A stretch of DNA of 64,000 nt from Hydrogenophaga sp. (GCA_016790705.1 JAEUOT010000043.1:27346-91345), one strand, 5' to 3'; shown: positions 35,403-44,535, counted from the stretch's first letter. Made by a program: numbers and translations. Notes: generated by a model not told the origin, from the sequence alone.

Positions 35403-36416
35403 ATGGGTGTGTTTGAGCGTTACCTGACCGTCTGGGTCGGTCTGGGCATTCTGGCCGGTGTGGGCCTTGGGTTGGTGATGCCCAGCGTGTTCCAGGCCGT
35501 GGCCGCGATGGAGATCGCACAGGTCAACCTGGTGGTGGCTGTGTTCATCTGGATCATGATTTACCCCATGATGATCCAGATCGACTGGCACGCCGTGAAG
35601 GACGTGGGCAAGCGGCCGCAGGGCCTGCTGCTCACGCTGGTGGTGAACTGGCTGATCAAGCCCTTCACCATGGCGGCGCTGGGCGTGCTGTTCTTTCAGT
35701 ACGTGTTTGCTGACTGGGTCGATCCGCAATCGGCCAGCGAGTACATCGCCGGCATGATCCTGCTGGGCGTAGCGCCCTGCACCGCCATGGTGTTCGTCTG
35801 GAGCCAACTGGTGAAAGGCGACGCCAACTACACCCTGGTGCAGGTTTCGGTGAACGACCTGATCATGGTGGTGGCGTTCGCCCCCATCGCCGCCTTCCTG
35901 CTCGGCGTAACCAACGTGACCGTGCCCTGGGAGACGCTGCTGCTGTCCACCGTGCTCTATGTGGTCTTGCCGCTGCTGGCGGGCATGGCCACGCGGCAGG
36001 TGCTGGTGAAACAGTCGCCCACCGCACTGGGCCAGTTCGTGGCGCGCCTCAAGCCCTGGTCGGTGGTCGGCCTGATCGCCACCGTGGTGCTGCTGTTTGG
36101 CTTCCAGGCCGGCACCATCGTCGAAAAGCCTGGCGTGATCGCGCTGATCGCGGTGCCGCTGATCCTGCAGTCGTATGGCATCTTCTTCATCACCTGGTGG
36201 GGCGCCAAGTGGCTCAAGCTGCCGCACAACATCGCCGGACCGGCCTGCCTGATCGGCACCTCGAACTTCTTCGAGCTGGCCGTGGCGGTGGCGATTTCGC
36301 TGTTCGGCCTGAACTCGGGCGCCGCGCTGGCCACCGTGGTCGGCGTGCTGGTCGAGGTGCCCGTGATGCTCTCGCTCGTGGCCATCGTCAACGCCTGGCG
36401 TCCCCGGACTGCCTGA
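35403..36416 (+). CDS. acr3: Acr3-family arsenite efflux permease
   Basis: 337-residue inner-membrane protein with ~10 transmembrane segments, the arsenite exporter of the operon. Family features: '[15 protein letters not shown]' near the start, '[15 protein letters not shown]' with the essential Cys, and '[19 protein letters not shown]' in TM9. GGGAG lies before ATG 35403. Downstream genes are spaced by 16 bases or overlap. Confidence 0.95.
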   Translation: MGVFERYLTVWVGLGILAGVGLGLVMPSVFQAVAAMEIAQVNLVVAVFIWIMIYPMMIQIDWHAVKDVGKRPQGLLLTLVVNWLIKPFTMAALGVLFFQYVFADWVDPQSASEYIAGMILLGVAPCTAMVFVWSQLVKGDANYTLVQVSVNDLIMVVAFAPIAAFLLGVTNVTVPWETLLLSTVLYVVLPLLAGMATRQVLVKQSPTALGQFVARLKPWSVVGLIATVVLLFGFQAGTIVEKPGVIALIAVPLILQSYGIFFITWWGAKWLKLPHNIAGPACLIGTSNFFELAVAVAISLFGLNSGAALATVVGVLVEVPVMLSLVAIVNAWRPRTA

Positions 36417-36432
36417 ACCCGCAGCGCACCCC

Positions 36433-36855
36433 ATGTCCGACATCACGATCTATCACAACCCCGCCTGCGGCACCTCGCGCAACGTGCTGGCCATGATCCG
36501 CAACAGCGGCGTGGAACCCACGGTCATCGAGTACCTCAAGCACCCGCCCAGCACGCAGCAGATCCAGGAATGGCTGAGCACCATGGGCGCCACGGTGCAC
36601 CAGGTGCTGCGAGAAAAAGGCACCCCCTACGCCGAACTGGACCTGGGCAACCCCAAGTGGACCGATGAACAGCTGCTGGCCTTCATCCAGCAGCATCCCA
36701 TCCTGCTCAACCGCCCCTTCGTGATCACGCCGCTGGGTGTGCGCCTGTGCCGCCCTTCCGAGGTCGTTCTCGACATCCTGCCCTATCCCCAGCAAGGCCT
36801 TTTCGTCAAGGAAGACGGCGAAGTGGTCATCGACGCCAAAGGTCGCCGTGTCTGA
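36433..36855 (+). CDS. arsC: Arsenate reductase, glutaredoxin type
   Basis: 140-residue thioredoxin-fold reductase of the E. coli plasmid R773 ArsC type. Active-site '[11 protein letters not shown]' has Cys12, and '[17 protein letters not shown]' contains the Arg residues that hold arsenate. It uses glutathione and glutaredoxin, unlike the phosphatase-type ArsC upstream. It overlaps arsH by 8 bases. Confidence 0.95.
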   Translation: MSDITIYHNPACGTSRNVLAMIRNSGVEPTVIEYLKHPPSTQQIQEWLSTMGATVHQVLREKGTPYAELDLGNPKWTDEQLLAFIQQHPILLNRPFVITPLGVRLCRPSEVVLDILPYPQQGLFVKEDGEVVIDAKGRRV

Positions 36856-37582
36856 ATCCGTCGCCAAACCCCTGGCCGATCTGCCCCAGGTCATGCCCGA
36901 ACACTTCCGGGTGCCCGATCCGGCGCGCCTGCTTCGACCGCACTCGGCCCATCCACCCCGCATCCTGCTGCTGTACGGGTCCTTGCGCCCACGCTCCTTC
37001 AGCCGTCTGCTGGTGGAAGAAGCCGCCCGGCTGCTGCAGGCCATGGGCGCTGAGACGCGCATCTTCAACCCCAGCGGCCTGCCCCTGCCCGACGACGCGC
37101 CGGACAGCCACCCCAAAGTGCTGGAACTGCGCGAATTGGCGCTGTGGTCCGAAGGCATGGTCTGGTGTTCGCCCGAACGCCACGGTGCCATGACCGGCAT
37201 CATGAAAGCCCAGATCGACTGGATTCCCCTGTCGGCCGGCGCCGTCCGCCCCACCCAGGGCAAGACATTGGCGGTCATGCAGGTCTGTGGCGGCTCGCAA
37301 TCGTTCAACGCGGTCAACCAGATGCGCGTGCTCGGGCGCTGGATGCGCATGATCACGATCCCGAACCAGTCGTCGGTGGCCAAGGCGTTTCAGGAGTTCG
37401 ACGACCACGACCGCATGAAACCGTCCAGCTACCACGACCGGGTGGTCGATGTGATGGAAGAACTGGTCAAGTTCACCTGGCTCTCCCGCGACGTCTCGCC
37501 CTACCTGGTGGACCGCTACAGCGAGCGCAAGGAAAGCGCGGAAGAACTCATGCGGCGGGTCAACCTGCCCAAGGCGGTGTGA
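36848..37582 (+). CDS. arsH: ArsH NADPH-dependent FMN reductase
   Basis: 244-residue flavodoxin-like protein that oxidises trivalent organoarsenicals. Motifs: '[15 protein letters not shown]' (FMN phosphate site), '[16 protein letters not shown]' and '[17 protein letters not shown]', all typical of ArsH. Start is taken as GTG 36848, overlapping the previous stop; the length then fits the family (~230-245). A longer in-frame upstream extension overlaps arsC and is not conserved-looking. Confidence 0.93.
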   Translation: MSESVAKPLADLPQVMPEHFRVPDPARLLRPHSAHPPRILLLYGSLRPRSFSRLLVEEAARLLQAMGAETRIFNPSGLPLPDDAPDSHPKVLELRELALWSEGMVWCSPERHGAMTGIMKAQIDWIPLSAGAVRPTQGKTLAVMQVCGGSQSFNAVNQMRVLGRWMRMITIPNQSSVAKAFQEFDDHDRMKPSSYHDRVVDVMEELVKFTWLSRDVSPYLVDRYSERKESAEELMRRVNLPKAV

Positions 37583-37689
37583 CCTCCGGCGCCATGACTG
37601 ACTCAGCATGACGCAAAGCGACGCATGAGCATCGAACGGCCACCCCAAACACGCTCGGCCCCGCAGCGCACCGCGCGGAGGGTAGCCCA

Positions 37690-39069
37690 GTGAGCCCTGA
37701 AGCCGCTTCTGACGGGGGTGTGGTTTCGGCCCGCCGGGCCGTGTTCTCGTTTCTGGTCGCGCTGGCGCTGTCGCTGGCTTTGGTCGCCTGGCTTCCCTAC
37801 GAAGCCTCGGTCACCAAGGGCCTGTGCCTGCTTGTCTTCATCGGTGCGCTCTGGCTCACCGAAGCGATTCCCCTGCCGGTGACCGCGCTTCTGGTGCCGA
37901 TGGGTGCGCTGGCGCTGGGGCTTCCGGGCCTGACCACGGCCAAGGCCCTGGCGCCCTTTGCCGACCCCATCGTGTTCCTCTTCCTGGGCGGCTTCGCCCT
38001 GGCCAGCGCCCTGCGTGTCCAACAGCTGGATCGCAAGATGGCCGGCTTCCTGCTGACGCTGTCCGGTGGGCATCTGGGCCGTGCCGTGTGGCTGCTGTTT
38101 GGTGTGACGGCGTTGCTGTCCATGGGCATCAGCAACACGGCCACGGCCGCCATGGTGCTGCCGCTGACCCTGGGCATCCTGGGGCCGCTTGACCCGCGGC
38201 GCGAACGGCGAACCTTTGCCTTTGTGCTGCTGGGCGTGGCCTATTCCGCCAGCATCGGGGGCATGGGCACACTGGTCGGCTCACCGCCGAATGCGATTGC
38301 GGCGCGCGCGGCGGGCATTGACTTTGCCCAGTGGCTTTGGATCGGCTTGCCCCTGGTGCTGGTGCTCATGCCCCTGATGGCGTTCACCCTGTGGCTGGTG
38401 CTGCGCCCGAACCTGGATCGACGCATCGCCATCACCACGACCGACGTGCCCTGGACCTGGCCACGGGTTCTGACGCTGGGCGTGTTCCTGCTGACCGCGC
38501 TGGGCTGGACCTTTGGGGCCGAGCCTCTCAAAAAGCTGGGCATCCAGAGTCCGGACACGGTGTTTGCGCTGGCCGCTGCCATCGCCGTGGTGACGCTGCG
38601 GTTGGCAAGCTGGCGGGAGGTTTCTGAACACACCGACTGGGGGGTGTTGATCCTGTTCGGCGGTGGCCTGGCGCTGGGCGAGGTGCTGGCCCTCTCGGGC
38701 GCCTCGCTGGTGCTGGGGCAGCAGGTGGCCAGCCTGCTGCAAGGCGCGGCGCCATGGACCATGCTGCTGGCGGTCGCCGCCTTCATGGTGCTGCTCAGCG
38801 AATTCGCCAGCAACACCGCCGCCGCGGCGCTGCTGGTGCCGGTGTTTGCCGCCGTCGCCAGCCAGATGGGGCTACCGGTGGAGACGCTGGTGGTCGTGGT
38901 CGCCCTGGCCGCGTCCTTCGGTTTTGCCCTGCCCGTGGCCACACCACCCAATGCCCTGGTGTTCGGCACAGGCCGGGTGCGCCAGCGCGACATGCTGCGG
39001 GCCGGCCTGTCGCTGGACCTGGTCTGTGTGGGGGTGTTGACGATCTGGGGGCTGCTGGTGCGCGCGTAG
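37690..39069 (+). CDS. SLC13/DASS-family anion transporter
   Basis: 459-residue membrane protein with ~11-12 hydrophobic segments and the family's paired SNT motifs ('GISNTATAAMVLP' and 'FASNTAAAALLVP'). GTG start has GGAGG upstream. The family moves sulfate, dicarboxylates, and sometimes molybdate, arsenate or phosphate with sodium or protons. Location at the end of the ars cluster, next to modABC, makes an oxyanion likely, but the substrate cannot be told from sequence. Confidence 0.88.
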   Translation: MSPEAASDGGVVSARRAVFSFLVALALSLALVAWLPYEASVTKGLCLLVFIGALWLTEAIPLPVTALLVPMGALALGLPGLTTAKALAPFADPIVFLFLGGFALASALRVQQLDRKMAGFLLTLSGGHLGRAVWLLFGVTALLSMGISNTATAAMVLPLTLGILGPLDPRRERRTFAFVLLGVAYSASIGGMGTLVGSPPNAIAARAAGIDFAQWLWIGLPLVLVLMPLMAFTLWLVLRPNLDRRIAITTTDVPWTWPRVLTLGVFLLTALGWTFGAEPLKKLGIQSPDTVFALAAAIAVVTLRLASWREVSEHTDWGVLILFGGGLALGEVLALSGASLVLGQQVASLLQGAAPWTMLLAVAAFMVLLSEFASNTAAAALLVPVFAAVASQMGLPVETLVVVVALAASFGFALPVATPPNALVFGTGRVRQRDMLRAGLSLDLVCVGVLTIWGLLVRA

Positions 39070-39124
39070 CCATTTCTGATCACGGTTTCTCAGTTGTGAC
39101 ACCCTGTGCGATCGACAACTGCGG

Positions 39125-39499
39125 CTACGACGTTGGCTGGATCAGCGCTACCAGCTCGCCCAGCGGTTTTTCAATCGCCTTCTGCGCCTTGAGCTCCACC
39201 GAGCGGTAAAGCTGGAGCACCTGCAGTCCCATGGGGGTCAGCGATGTGCCACCTCCGGCGGCCCCGCCGCGCTGCTTGATCACCAGTGGTTCCACAAAAT
39301 CGCGGTTCATCGCATCGACCAGCGACCAGACCCGCTGGTAGCTCATGCCCAGGCGCCGCCCGGCTTCGGCGATGGAGCCGGTTTCGGCAATGCCCTGCAG
39401 CACGTCCGCCTTGCCGGGGCCGATGGCCACGGCATGCTTGATCTGGATGCGAAAGCGTGTGCGCTCCTCCAGGTCAGTGACGTTCAACGTGGGTTTCAT
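39125..39499 (-). CDS. modE: ModE-like single-domain regulator
   Basis: 124-residue winged-helix protein of the ModE/LysR-like N-terminal domain type. It has 'IGPGKADVLQGIAETGSIAEAGRRLGMSYQRVWSLV' (split across ~34-69; helix-turn-helix) and 'LTPMGLQVLQLYRSVE' at the end. The molybdate-binding Mop (TOBE) domains of full ModE are missing, so how it would sense molybdate is unclear. Divergent from modABC with a palindrome between them. Start is ATG 39499; a longer frame runs back across that palindrome. Confidence 0.82.
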   Translation of the reverse strand: MKPTLNVTDLEERTRFRIQIKHAVAIGPGKADVLQGIAETGSIAEAGRRLGMSYQRVWSLVDAMNRDFVEPLVIKQRGGAAGGGTSLTPMGLQVLQLYRSVELKAQKAIEKPLGELVALIQPTS

Positions 39500-39524
39500 G
39501 GGCCGAATGATAGCTGCGGGAAGT

Positions 39525-39552
39525 TTCGATATACTTTTTTGGAGATATCGAA
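39525..39552. promoter_or_regulatory. ModE-type operator between modE and modA
   Basis: Perfect inverted repeat TTCGATAT (39525-39532) / ATATCGAA (39545-39552) with a 12-base spacer, 25 bases from the modE start. It resembles the CG-N-TATA halves of known ModE boxes. It probably mediates control of both the regulator and modABC. Confidence 0.65.
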
Positions 39553-39602
39553 TTTGAAAGATATTGAACCGATCGTTCGCCTCAACGGACTGGAGCCCGT
39601 CA

Positions 39603-40385
39603 ATGAGTACCACCCGTCGCTGCCTGCTGGCGCTGTCCCTGTCGCTGGGTCTTGGCGCCGGGGCGGCCCGTGCACAGGCTCCAGTCCCCACCGTGGCCGC
39701 AGCCGCCGACCTAAAGTTCGCCCTCGAAGACGTGGCGGCCCAATTCGAGAAAGCCACCGGATACAAGCTGCGGCTGGTCTTCGGCTCCTCGGGCAGCTTC
39801 TACTCACAGCTGTTGCAAGGGGCGCCGTTCCACCTGTTCATGTCGGCCGACGAGGGCTTTGTGTTCAAGCTGGCCGACGCCGGCAAGACGCGCGACCGTG
39901 GCCGTCTCTACGCCTACGGCCGGATCGGCATCATGGTGCCCAAGGGCTCCCCGCTCAAGGCCGACGGTGAGCTCAAGGACCTGGGCGCCGCGCTCAAAGA
40001 CGGGCGGCTCAAGAAGTTCGCGATTGCCGCGCCCGACCACGCGCCCTACGGCATGCGGGCCAGGGAAGCCCTGCAGCACGCCGGCCTGTGGCAGGCCATC
40101 GAACCCCGGCTGGTGTTCGGCGAGAACATCTCGCAGACGGCCCAGTTCGCCACCTCGGGGGCCACCGAGGGCGGCATCATCGCCTACTCGCTGGCGCTGG
40201 CGCCGCAGGTGGCCAGGCTCGGGGACTTCGCGCTGATCCCGCAAGACTGGCACCAGCCCCTGGCCCAGCGCATGGTGCTGATGAAAGACGCCCCCGAAGC
40301 CGCGCGGGCGTTCTACGAATACATCGCCACGCCCGAAGCCCAGGCCGTCATGGTCCGCTACGGCTTCGCCATGCCCAAGCCATGA
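39603..40385 (+). CDS. modA: ModA molybdate-binding periplasmic protein
   Basis: 260-residue substrate-binding protein of a molybdate ABC transporter. It has a signal peptide (residues ~1-25, ending 'GAARAQA'). 'VAAAADLKFALEDVAAQFEKA' and 'LVFGSSGSFYSQL' carry the oxyanion-binding Ser/Ala residues, and 'LFMSADEGFVFKL' is typical. ATG 39603 has GGAG 8 bases upstream. It overlaps modB by ATGA. Confidence 0.93.
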   Translation: MSTTRRCLLALSLSLGLGAGAARAQAPVPTVAAAADLKFALEDVAAQFEKATGYKLRLVFGSSGSFYSQLLQGAPFHLFMSADEGFVFKLADAGKTRDRGRLYAYGRIGIMVPKGSPLKADGELKDLGAALKDGRLKKFAIAAPDHAPYGMRAREALQHAGLWQAIEPRLVFGENISQTAQFATSGATEGGIIAYSLALAPQVARLGDFALIPQDWHQPLAQRMVLMKDAPEAARAFYEYIATPEAQAVMVRYGFAMPKP

Positions 40386-41056
40386 CGGGCATGGACTGGA
40401 CCTCGCTGCTGCTCTCGCTGGAGCTGGCGGCGGTGACCCTGGTCGTGCTGCTGCCCCTGGGCCTGTGGCTGGGGCGCTGGCTGGCGCGCTCGGACTTCAA
40501 GGCCAAGGCACTCGTGGAAGCCACCGTGGTGCTGCCGCTGGTGCTGCCGCCCACGGTGCTGGGCTACTACCTGCTGGTCTCCCTGGGCGCGGGGTCTCCG
40601 CTGGGGCGCTGGATGCTGGAGACCTTCGACATCCGGCTGACCTTCAACTTTCTCGGCCTGCTGATCGCGTCGGTGATCTTCAACATCCCATTCCTCGTAC
40701 AGCCGGTGCAGCGAGCGTTTGAAGCCATACCCCCCAACCTCGGCGAGGCGGCGGCGGTCAGCGGCCTATCGGCCTGGCAGACCTTCACCAGGGTGGAACT
40801 GCCGCTGGCCTGGCCGGGCATCCTCTCAGGCATGGTGCTGACCTTCGTACACACGCTGGGCGAATTCGGCGTGGTGCTGATGATGGGCGGCAGCATTCCC
40901 GGCGAAACCAAGACGGTGGCCATCAGCATCTACGACCGGGTGCAGGCCTTCGATCTGCAAAGCGCCGATCGCATGGCCTTACTGCTGCTAGCCCTGTCGC
41001 TGGTGGCGGTGGCCGCGTCCTTCTTTGCCACAGCCCGCATGGTGAAGACACGATGA
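40382..41056 (+). CDS. modB: ModB molybdate ABC permease
   Basis: 224-residue permease with five or six transmembrane segments. Family motif 'VLPLVLPPTVLGYYLL' and the ABC-contact EAA loop 'EAAAVSGLSAWQTFTRVELPLAWPG' (split over ~125-150) are visible. 4-base overlaps with both modA and modC. A longer reading frame starts earlier but overlaps modA. Confidence 0.95.
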   Translation: MTGMDWTSLLLSLELAAVTLVVLLPLGLWLGRWLARSDFKAKALVEATVVLPLVLPPTVLGYYLLVSLGAGSPLGRWMLETFDIRLTFNFLGLLIASVIFNIPFLVQPVQRAFEAIPPNLGEAAAVSGLSAWQTFTRVELPLAWPGILSGMVLTFVHTLGEFGVVLMMGGSIPGETKTVAISIYDRVQAFDLQSADRMALLLLALSLVAVAASFFATARMVKTR

Positions 41057-42228
41057 ACACGGGCACGAAAACAATGGACTCAGGTGGGGCGCTGCAGGTC
41101 CGGATCGACCAATCCTCGCCCATGCCCCTACACGGCGAATTCGGCTGCCAGCCCGGCGAGCTGATGGTCCTGGTCGGCCCGTCCGGCGCGGGCAAGACCT
41201 CGATGCTGCGCTGCATGGCCGGTCTGCTCGAACCCACCGCGGGCCGCGTCGTGGTGGGTGGCCAGGTGTGGGTGGACACCGACGCCGGCATCTGCCTGCC
41301 GCCGCAGCAGCGCCACGTGGGGCTGGTGTTCCAGCACTATGCGCTGATGCCGCACATGAGTGCTCTGGACAACGTGGCGCTGTCGATGCTGCACCTGCCA
41401 CCCGCGCCGCGGCGCGAAAGGGCGGCCCGCTGGCTGGACCACGTGCGCCTGTCGGCCGAGCAGCAGGCCCGCAAGCCCGTCGACCTTTCGGGCGGCCAGC
41501 AGCAACGGGTGGCGGTGGCCCGTGCCCTGGCGCGCGAGCCGCGCCTGCTGCTGCTGGACGAACCCTTCTCCGCCGTTGACCAGATGAACCGCCAGGGCCT
41601 CTACGACCTGCTGGCCGACCTGCGGCAGGACCTGCAAATCCCCATCGTGCTGGTGACCCACGACCTGGTGGAGGCGCGACACCTTGCCGACAGCCTGGTG
41701 GTGATGGACGGGGGAACCGTGTTGCAGCAGGGCTCACCGGCTCAGGTTTACCGGTCGCCCCGAAACGCCCGGGTGGCCGATCTGATGGGCGTGCAGAACC
41801 GCTTCAAGGGGTGCTGGCTCGGGACTCAGTCCGGGCAGGATGCGAGCGACCGCGCCGGCTGGCTGGAATGGCTGTCGCCCGGTGGCCAGGCCACGGGCGT
41901 GAAGCTGAGGGTGCGGGACAAGGGACGGATCGCTGCCGGGCAAGCGGTGACCTGGGTGATCCAGGGGGATGGTCTGCATTTGGGAGACGAGGCATACACG
42001 GCGCTCCAGGACACGACATTCGGGCAGGTGGAACTGCAAACCACCGTCACGTCGCTTCGCCATTTGGGCGAAACCACGCTGGCCACATTTACCGTCGAAG
42101 CGCTCGGCGGCGTCGTACTGCGCCTGATGCGCTCGGGTCCCTTGCGACAGCGTCTCGCGGTGGGCCAGTCCCAGCTGATGCGGCTGGCGTGCGACTGGGT
42201 GCACGTCATGCCAAGCAAGGTGTCCTGA
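41053..42228 (+). CDS. modC: ModC molybdate ABC ATPase
   Basis: 391-residue ATPase. Walker A 'GPSGAGKTS' (~35-43), Q-loop 'LVFQHYAL', ABC signature 'LSGGQQQRVAVARAL', Walker B 'LLLLDEPFSAVD' and 'LVTHDLVEARHL' are in order. The C-terminal part (~230-390) contains a TOBE-like region expected for ModC, ending in a beta-rich tail. It overlaps modB. No gene is seen in the following 209 bases. Confidence 0.95.
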   Translation: MNTGTKTMDSGGALQVRIDQSSPMPLHGEFGCQPGELMVLVGPSGAGKTSMLRCMAGLLEPTAGRVVVGGQVWVDTDAGICLPPQQRHVGLVFQHYALMPHMSALDNVALSMLHLPPAPRRERAARWLDHVRLSAEQQARKPVDLSGGQQQRVAVARALAREPRLLLLDEPFSAVDQMNRQGLYDLLADLRQDLQIPIVLVTHDLVEARHLADSLVVMDGGTVLQQGSPAQVYRSPRNARVADLMGVQNRFKGCWLGTQSGQDASDRAGWLEWLSPGGQATGVKLRVRDKGRIAAGQAVTWVIQGDGLHLGDEAYTALQDTTFGQVELQTTVTSLRHLGETTLATFTVEALGGVVLRLMRSGPLRQRLAVGQSQLMRLACDWVHVMPSKVS

Positions 42229-42437
42229 AGTCGATCTCCGCCCGGACGCTTGCCCCCAAAGCTGCTGGAAAGAGTGACACGCGAGACCGTGGCTGATCGT
42301 TTGGCTGGCGGTTGATCCGCCGCAAACCATCCAACGAAAGGCTAGTCAGCAGTGGCGGCTATCCAAAAGTGGCGACGGCCTGAACACTGACTCGTGATTT
42401 CCCCAGCTCTGATGCCGATGTTCAGCCCCAGTGCTTC

Positions 42438-42746
42438 CTACCGTGGGGCACAGCCGCATCCTGTCGCGTTGTGACTCACCGCGCATGCGCTTCCAATAGC
42501 TGATTCACATCCACCTGCTCTGCCCCCCTTCCGACGTCTCCAGACCTGAACACTCCACCACAGTGCGGCAAAGGTTGCCATCACCAATAGCGCCACCAGT
42601 TCCAGACCGATCTGGACATTCACACCAAGCCAAGTCTTCAAACCCAGCGCAGCCGCACCCCCCAGCATCGGAATCGCCAGGGGAACGACGCAGCAGGCAG
42701 CGCAAGCTCCGGCCACGCCCAATATCGTCAGTACAGGTCTTTTCAC
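42438..42746 (-). CDS. Small MerF/MerT-like membrane protein
   Basis: 102-residue protein with two transmembrane segments. The first carries 'ACAACCVVPLAIPMLGG', a Cys-Cys pair inside the membrane segment as in the mercury carriers MerF/MerT. The second is 'LVALLVMATFAALWWSV'. The C terminus adds more Cys ('GCESAIGSACA', 'GCGCAPR'). It lies divergent from a MerR-type gene and behind a MerR-style promoter with a 19-bp spacer. Metal is not certain: mercury is likely, other thiol-seeking metals possible. Confidence 0.7.
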   Translation of the reverse strand: MKRPVLTILGVAGACAACCVVPLAIPMLGGAAALGLKTWLGVNVQIGLELVALLVMATFAALWWSVQVWRRRKGGRAGGCESAIGSACAVSHNATGCGCAPR

Positions 42747-42790
42747 AAGTTTTCTCCATTTGATTCACGCGGGTCGATTCCCGTTGCAGC

Positions 42791-42821
42791 ACTCTAAAAT
42801 CTCAAGCCACTTGAGATGCAA
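42791..42821 (-). promoter_or_regulatory. MerR-type promoter/operator for the small transporter gene
   Basis: On the minus strand a -35 TTGCAT (42821-42816) and -10 TAGAGT (42796-42791) are separated by 19 bases, the over-long spacing that MerR activators correct. A perfect palindrome ATCTCAAG-CCA-CTTGAGAT (42799-42817) fills the spacer. It also lies just upstream of the merR start on the plus strand. Confidence 0.75.
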
Positions 42822-42829
42822 GACCCACC

Positions 42830-43264
42830 GTGAAAAAACCCGAGGTCCCCGCTGCCCCTTCCCCCGCGTTGCTGACCATCGGCACCTTGGCCAAGCGCGT
42901 CGGTTTCGCCGTCTCAGCCCTTCGGTATTACGAGGAAGTGGGTCTGATACCCCCGGCCATGCGCCGAGAGAGCGGCCATCGTGTCTACCCTGAGTCGGTG
43001 CAGGACGTGCTGATCCTCATCCGCCATTGCCGAGACCTGGGCTTTTCCATTGAACAGACCCGCGAATTGGTCACGCTCTCGACCAGCTCCGAACGCGACT
43101 GCGTGGAGGCCAGGGCGATTGCCCAGGCTCACCTCGCGGCCGTGCGGACCAAGATGGCGGAGTTGCGCCGTCTGGAGCGAAGCCTGTTGCCGTTATGTCC
43201 TTGCCTGCAGCGAGGGCTGTGCGGGCGGCCCGGCGCCCGACTGCAACATCCTGACCGACTTTAG
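42830..43264 (+). CDS. merR: MerR-family metal-responsive regulator, C terminus apparently frameshifted
   Basis: 144 residues as written. The N-terminal DNA-binding half is intact ('LTIGTLAKRVGFAVSALRYYEEVGLI', split over ~15-40), followed by the dimer helix ('RAIAQAHLAAVRTKMAELRRLERSL'). After that the read frame gives 'LCPCLQRGLCGRPGARLQHPDRL', which is not family-like. In the +1 frame, from about 43200, the same DNA encodes 'ACSEGCAGGPAPDCNILTDF', a typical metal-binding C terminus of MerR/ZntR relatives, reaching a stop near 43312. One extra or lost base near 43190-43205 would explain this. It may be a real loss of metal sensing or a sequencing error. Start codon is GTG. Confidence 0.8.
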   Translation: MKKPEVPAAPSPALLTIGTLAKRVGFAVSALRYYEEVGLIPPAMRRESGHRVYPESVQDVLILIRHCRDLGFSIEQTRELVTLSTSSERDCVEARAIAQAHLAAVRTKMAELRRLERSLLPLCPCLQRGLCGRPGARLQHPDRL

Positions 43265-43536
43265 TACTTGCGTGCCCATGCCGGACGGTGCAGCCAGATG
43301 CTGTGCCTGATCGTGCGCGCGCGGTACGGCACATTGCGAAACGACCTGGGTGTACTGCAAACGGTGCTGACCGTGTTGACACGGTTCCTGTTCGCAACGA
43401 CCCTGTTGGCCAAACGCTTGCAGTTGTTCGGGTAGCGTGCGTCTGGGTGACACCCATGCACCTGTTCAGGTCAGGCGGCCCCGCCGACGGAACTCTGCAA
43501 AAGACAGCGCCACGCAGACCCAACAGCAATCACATC
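43265..43536. other. Gap between merR and the CDF gene
   Basis: 272 bases. The first ~50 are the out-of-frame end of merR. A 45-codon frame (43298-43435, hydrophobic) exists but has no ribosome-binding site or known relatives; I do not call it. No terminator is clear. Confidence 0.5.
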
Positions 43537-44523
43537 TCACAGCGGGTGGGGGTGACCGACCCCATGATTCGAGGCCAAGTCGCCATGGGGTTCAGGCTCT
43601 CGGGTCTGGTGAAAGGCGCCATACCAGTCGCCACAAGGCTGCGTGAACGGCATTTGCACCACCTGAAGGGTGGCATGGGTGATTTCAAACCGGTCGTGCA
43701 GCAGCTCGGTGGCCCGCTGGAGAAATCGATCATCAGCGTTGCCCTCAGGCATCACCAAGTGTGCCGTCATCGCCACCTGCGAGGTGTCCATGGCCCAGAT
43801 GTGCAGATCGTGTACGCGGCTAACCCCCGGCAGTGAGGCCAAGCAGTCGTGCACCGCCTGTGGGTCCACGCCGTCGGGCACACCGTCGAACAGCAGGTGC
43901 AGGGATTGCCGGAACAGGCTCCAAGTTCCCCAAAGGATCACCGCCGCGATCAACAAACTCACCACCGGGTCGAGCCAGACCCAGCCCATCCAGAGCGTCA
44001 GCGCACCAGCCACCACCACCCCGGCCGACACCAGCGCGTCGGCGGCCATGTGCAAGAAGGCACCGCGGATGTTCAGGTCGTGCGCGCGCCCGCGCATGAA
44101 CAGCAGGGCCGTCACGGTGTTGACCGCGATGCCGACACCGGCCACGGCCATGATGGTCAAGCCTTCGCTGCCCGCCATCGGCTCTGACGCCAACAGGCGG
44201 CCAACGGCCTCCCACGCCAGCGCGCCCATTGCCACCAACAGCAACAAGGCATTGGCGAACGCCGCCAGGATGCTGCCGCGTTTCCAGCCGTAGGTGTGAC
44301 GGGCATCGGGCCGCAGCCTGCCGGCCAGGGCACCGCCCCAAGCCAGCACCAGCCCGGCCACGTCGCTGAGGTTGTGGCCGGCGTCGGCCAGCAGGGCCAG
44401 CGAGTTGATCTGCCAGCCGTAGAAGGCCTCGATGCCGACAAAGGCCAAGTTCAGCGCGATGCCGATGGCAAAGGCCTTGTCGAAGCTGGCTGGAGCGTGG
44501 CTGTGGTCGTGTCCGGCACTCAT
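43537..44523 (-). CDS. czcD: CDF-family cation efflux protein (CzcD/DmeF-like)
   Basis: 328-residue cation diffusion facilitator with six transmembrane segments. His-rich N terminus 'GHDHSHAP', metal-site 'LLADAGHNLSDVAGL' in TM2, and 'HMAADALVSAGVVV' in TM5 (H-x3-D) are the zinc/cobalt site residues. A cytoplasmic C-terminal domain ('VHDLHIWAMDTSQVAMTAHLV') follows. It is the last gene of the minus-strand string and has 12 bases to the osmC gene. Exports Zn, Co, Cd or Ni; the exact metal is not shown. Confidence 0.92.
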   Translation of the reverse strand: MSAGHDHSHAPASFDKAFAIGIALNLAFVGIEAFYGWQINSLALLADAGHNLSDVAGLVLAWGGALAGRLRPDARHTYGWKRGSILAAFANALLLLVAMGALAWEAVGRLLASEPMAGSEGLTIMAVAGVGIAVNTVTALLFMRGRAHDLNIRGAFLHMAADALVSAGVVVAGALTLWMGWVWLDPVVSLLIAAVILWGTWSLFRQSLHLLFDGVPDGVDPQAVHDCLASLPGVSRVHDLHIWAMDTSQVAMTAHLVMPEGNADDRFLQRATELLHDRFEITHATLQVVQMPFTQPCGDWYGAFHQTREPEPHGDLASNHGVGHPHPL

Positions 44524-44535
44524 GAGGCTTTTTCC

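Noticed and set aside
42340-42385. Possible relic end of an IS21-type insertion sequence (GGCTATCCAAAAGTGGCG)
   Set aside because: The sequence resembles IS21-family ends as I remember them, but there is no matching inverted end or transposase nearby.
43298-43435. 45-codon hydrophobic open frame after merR
   Set aside because: No ribosome-binding site, no relatives I recognise, overlaps the out-of-frame merR tail.
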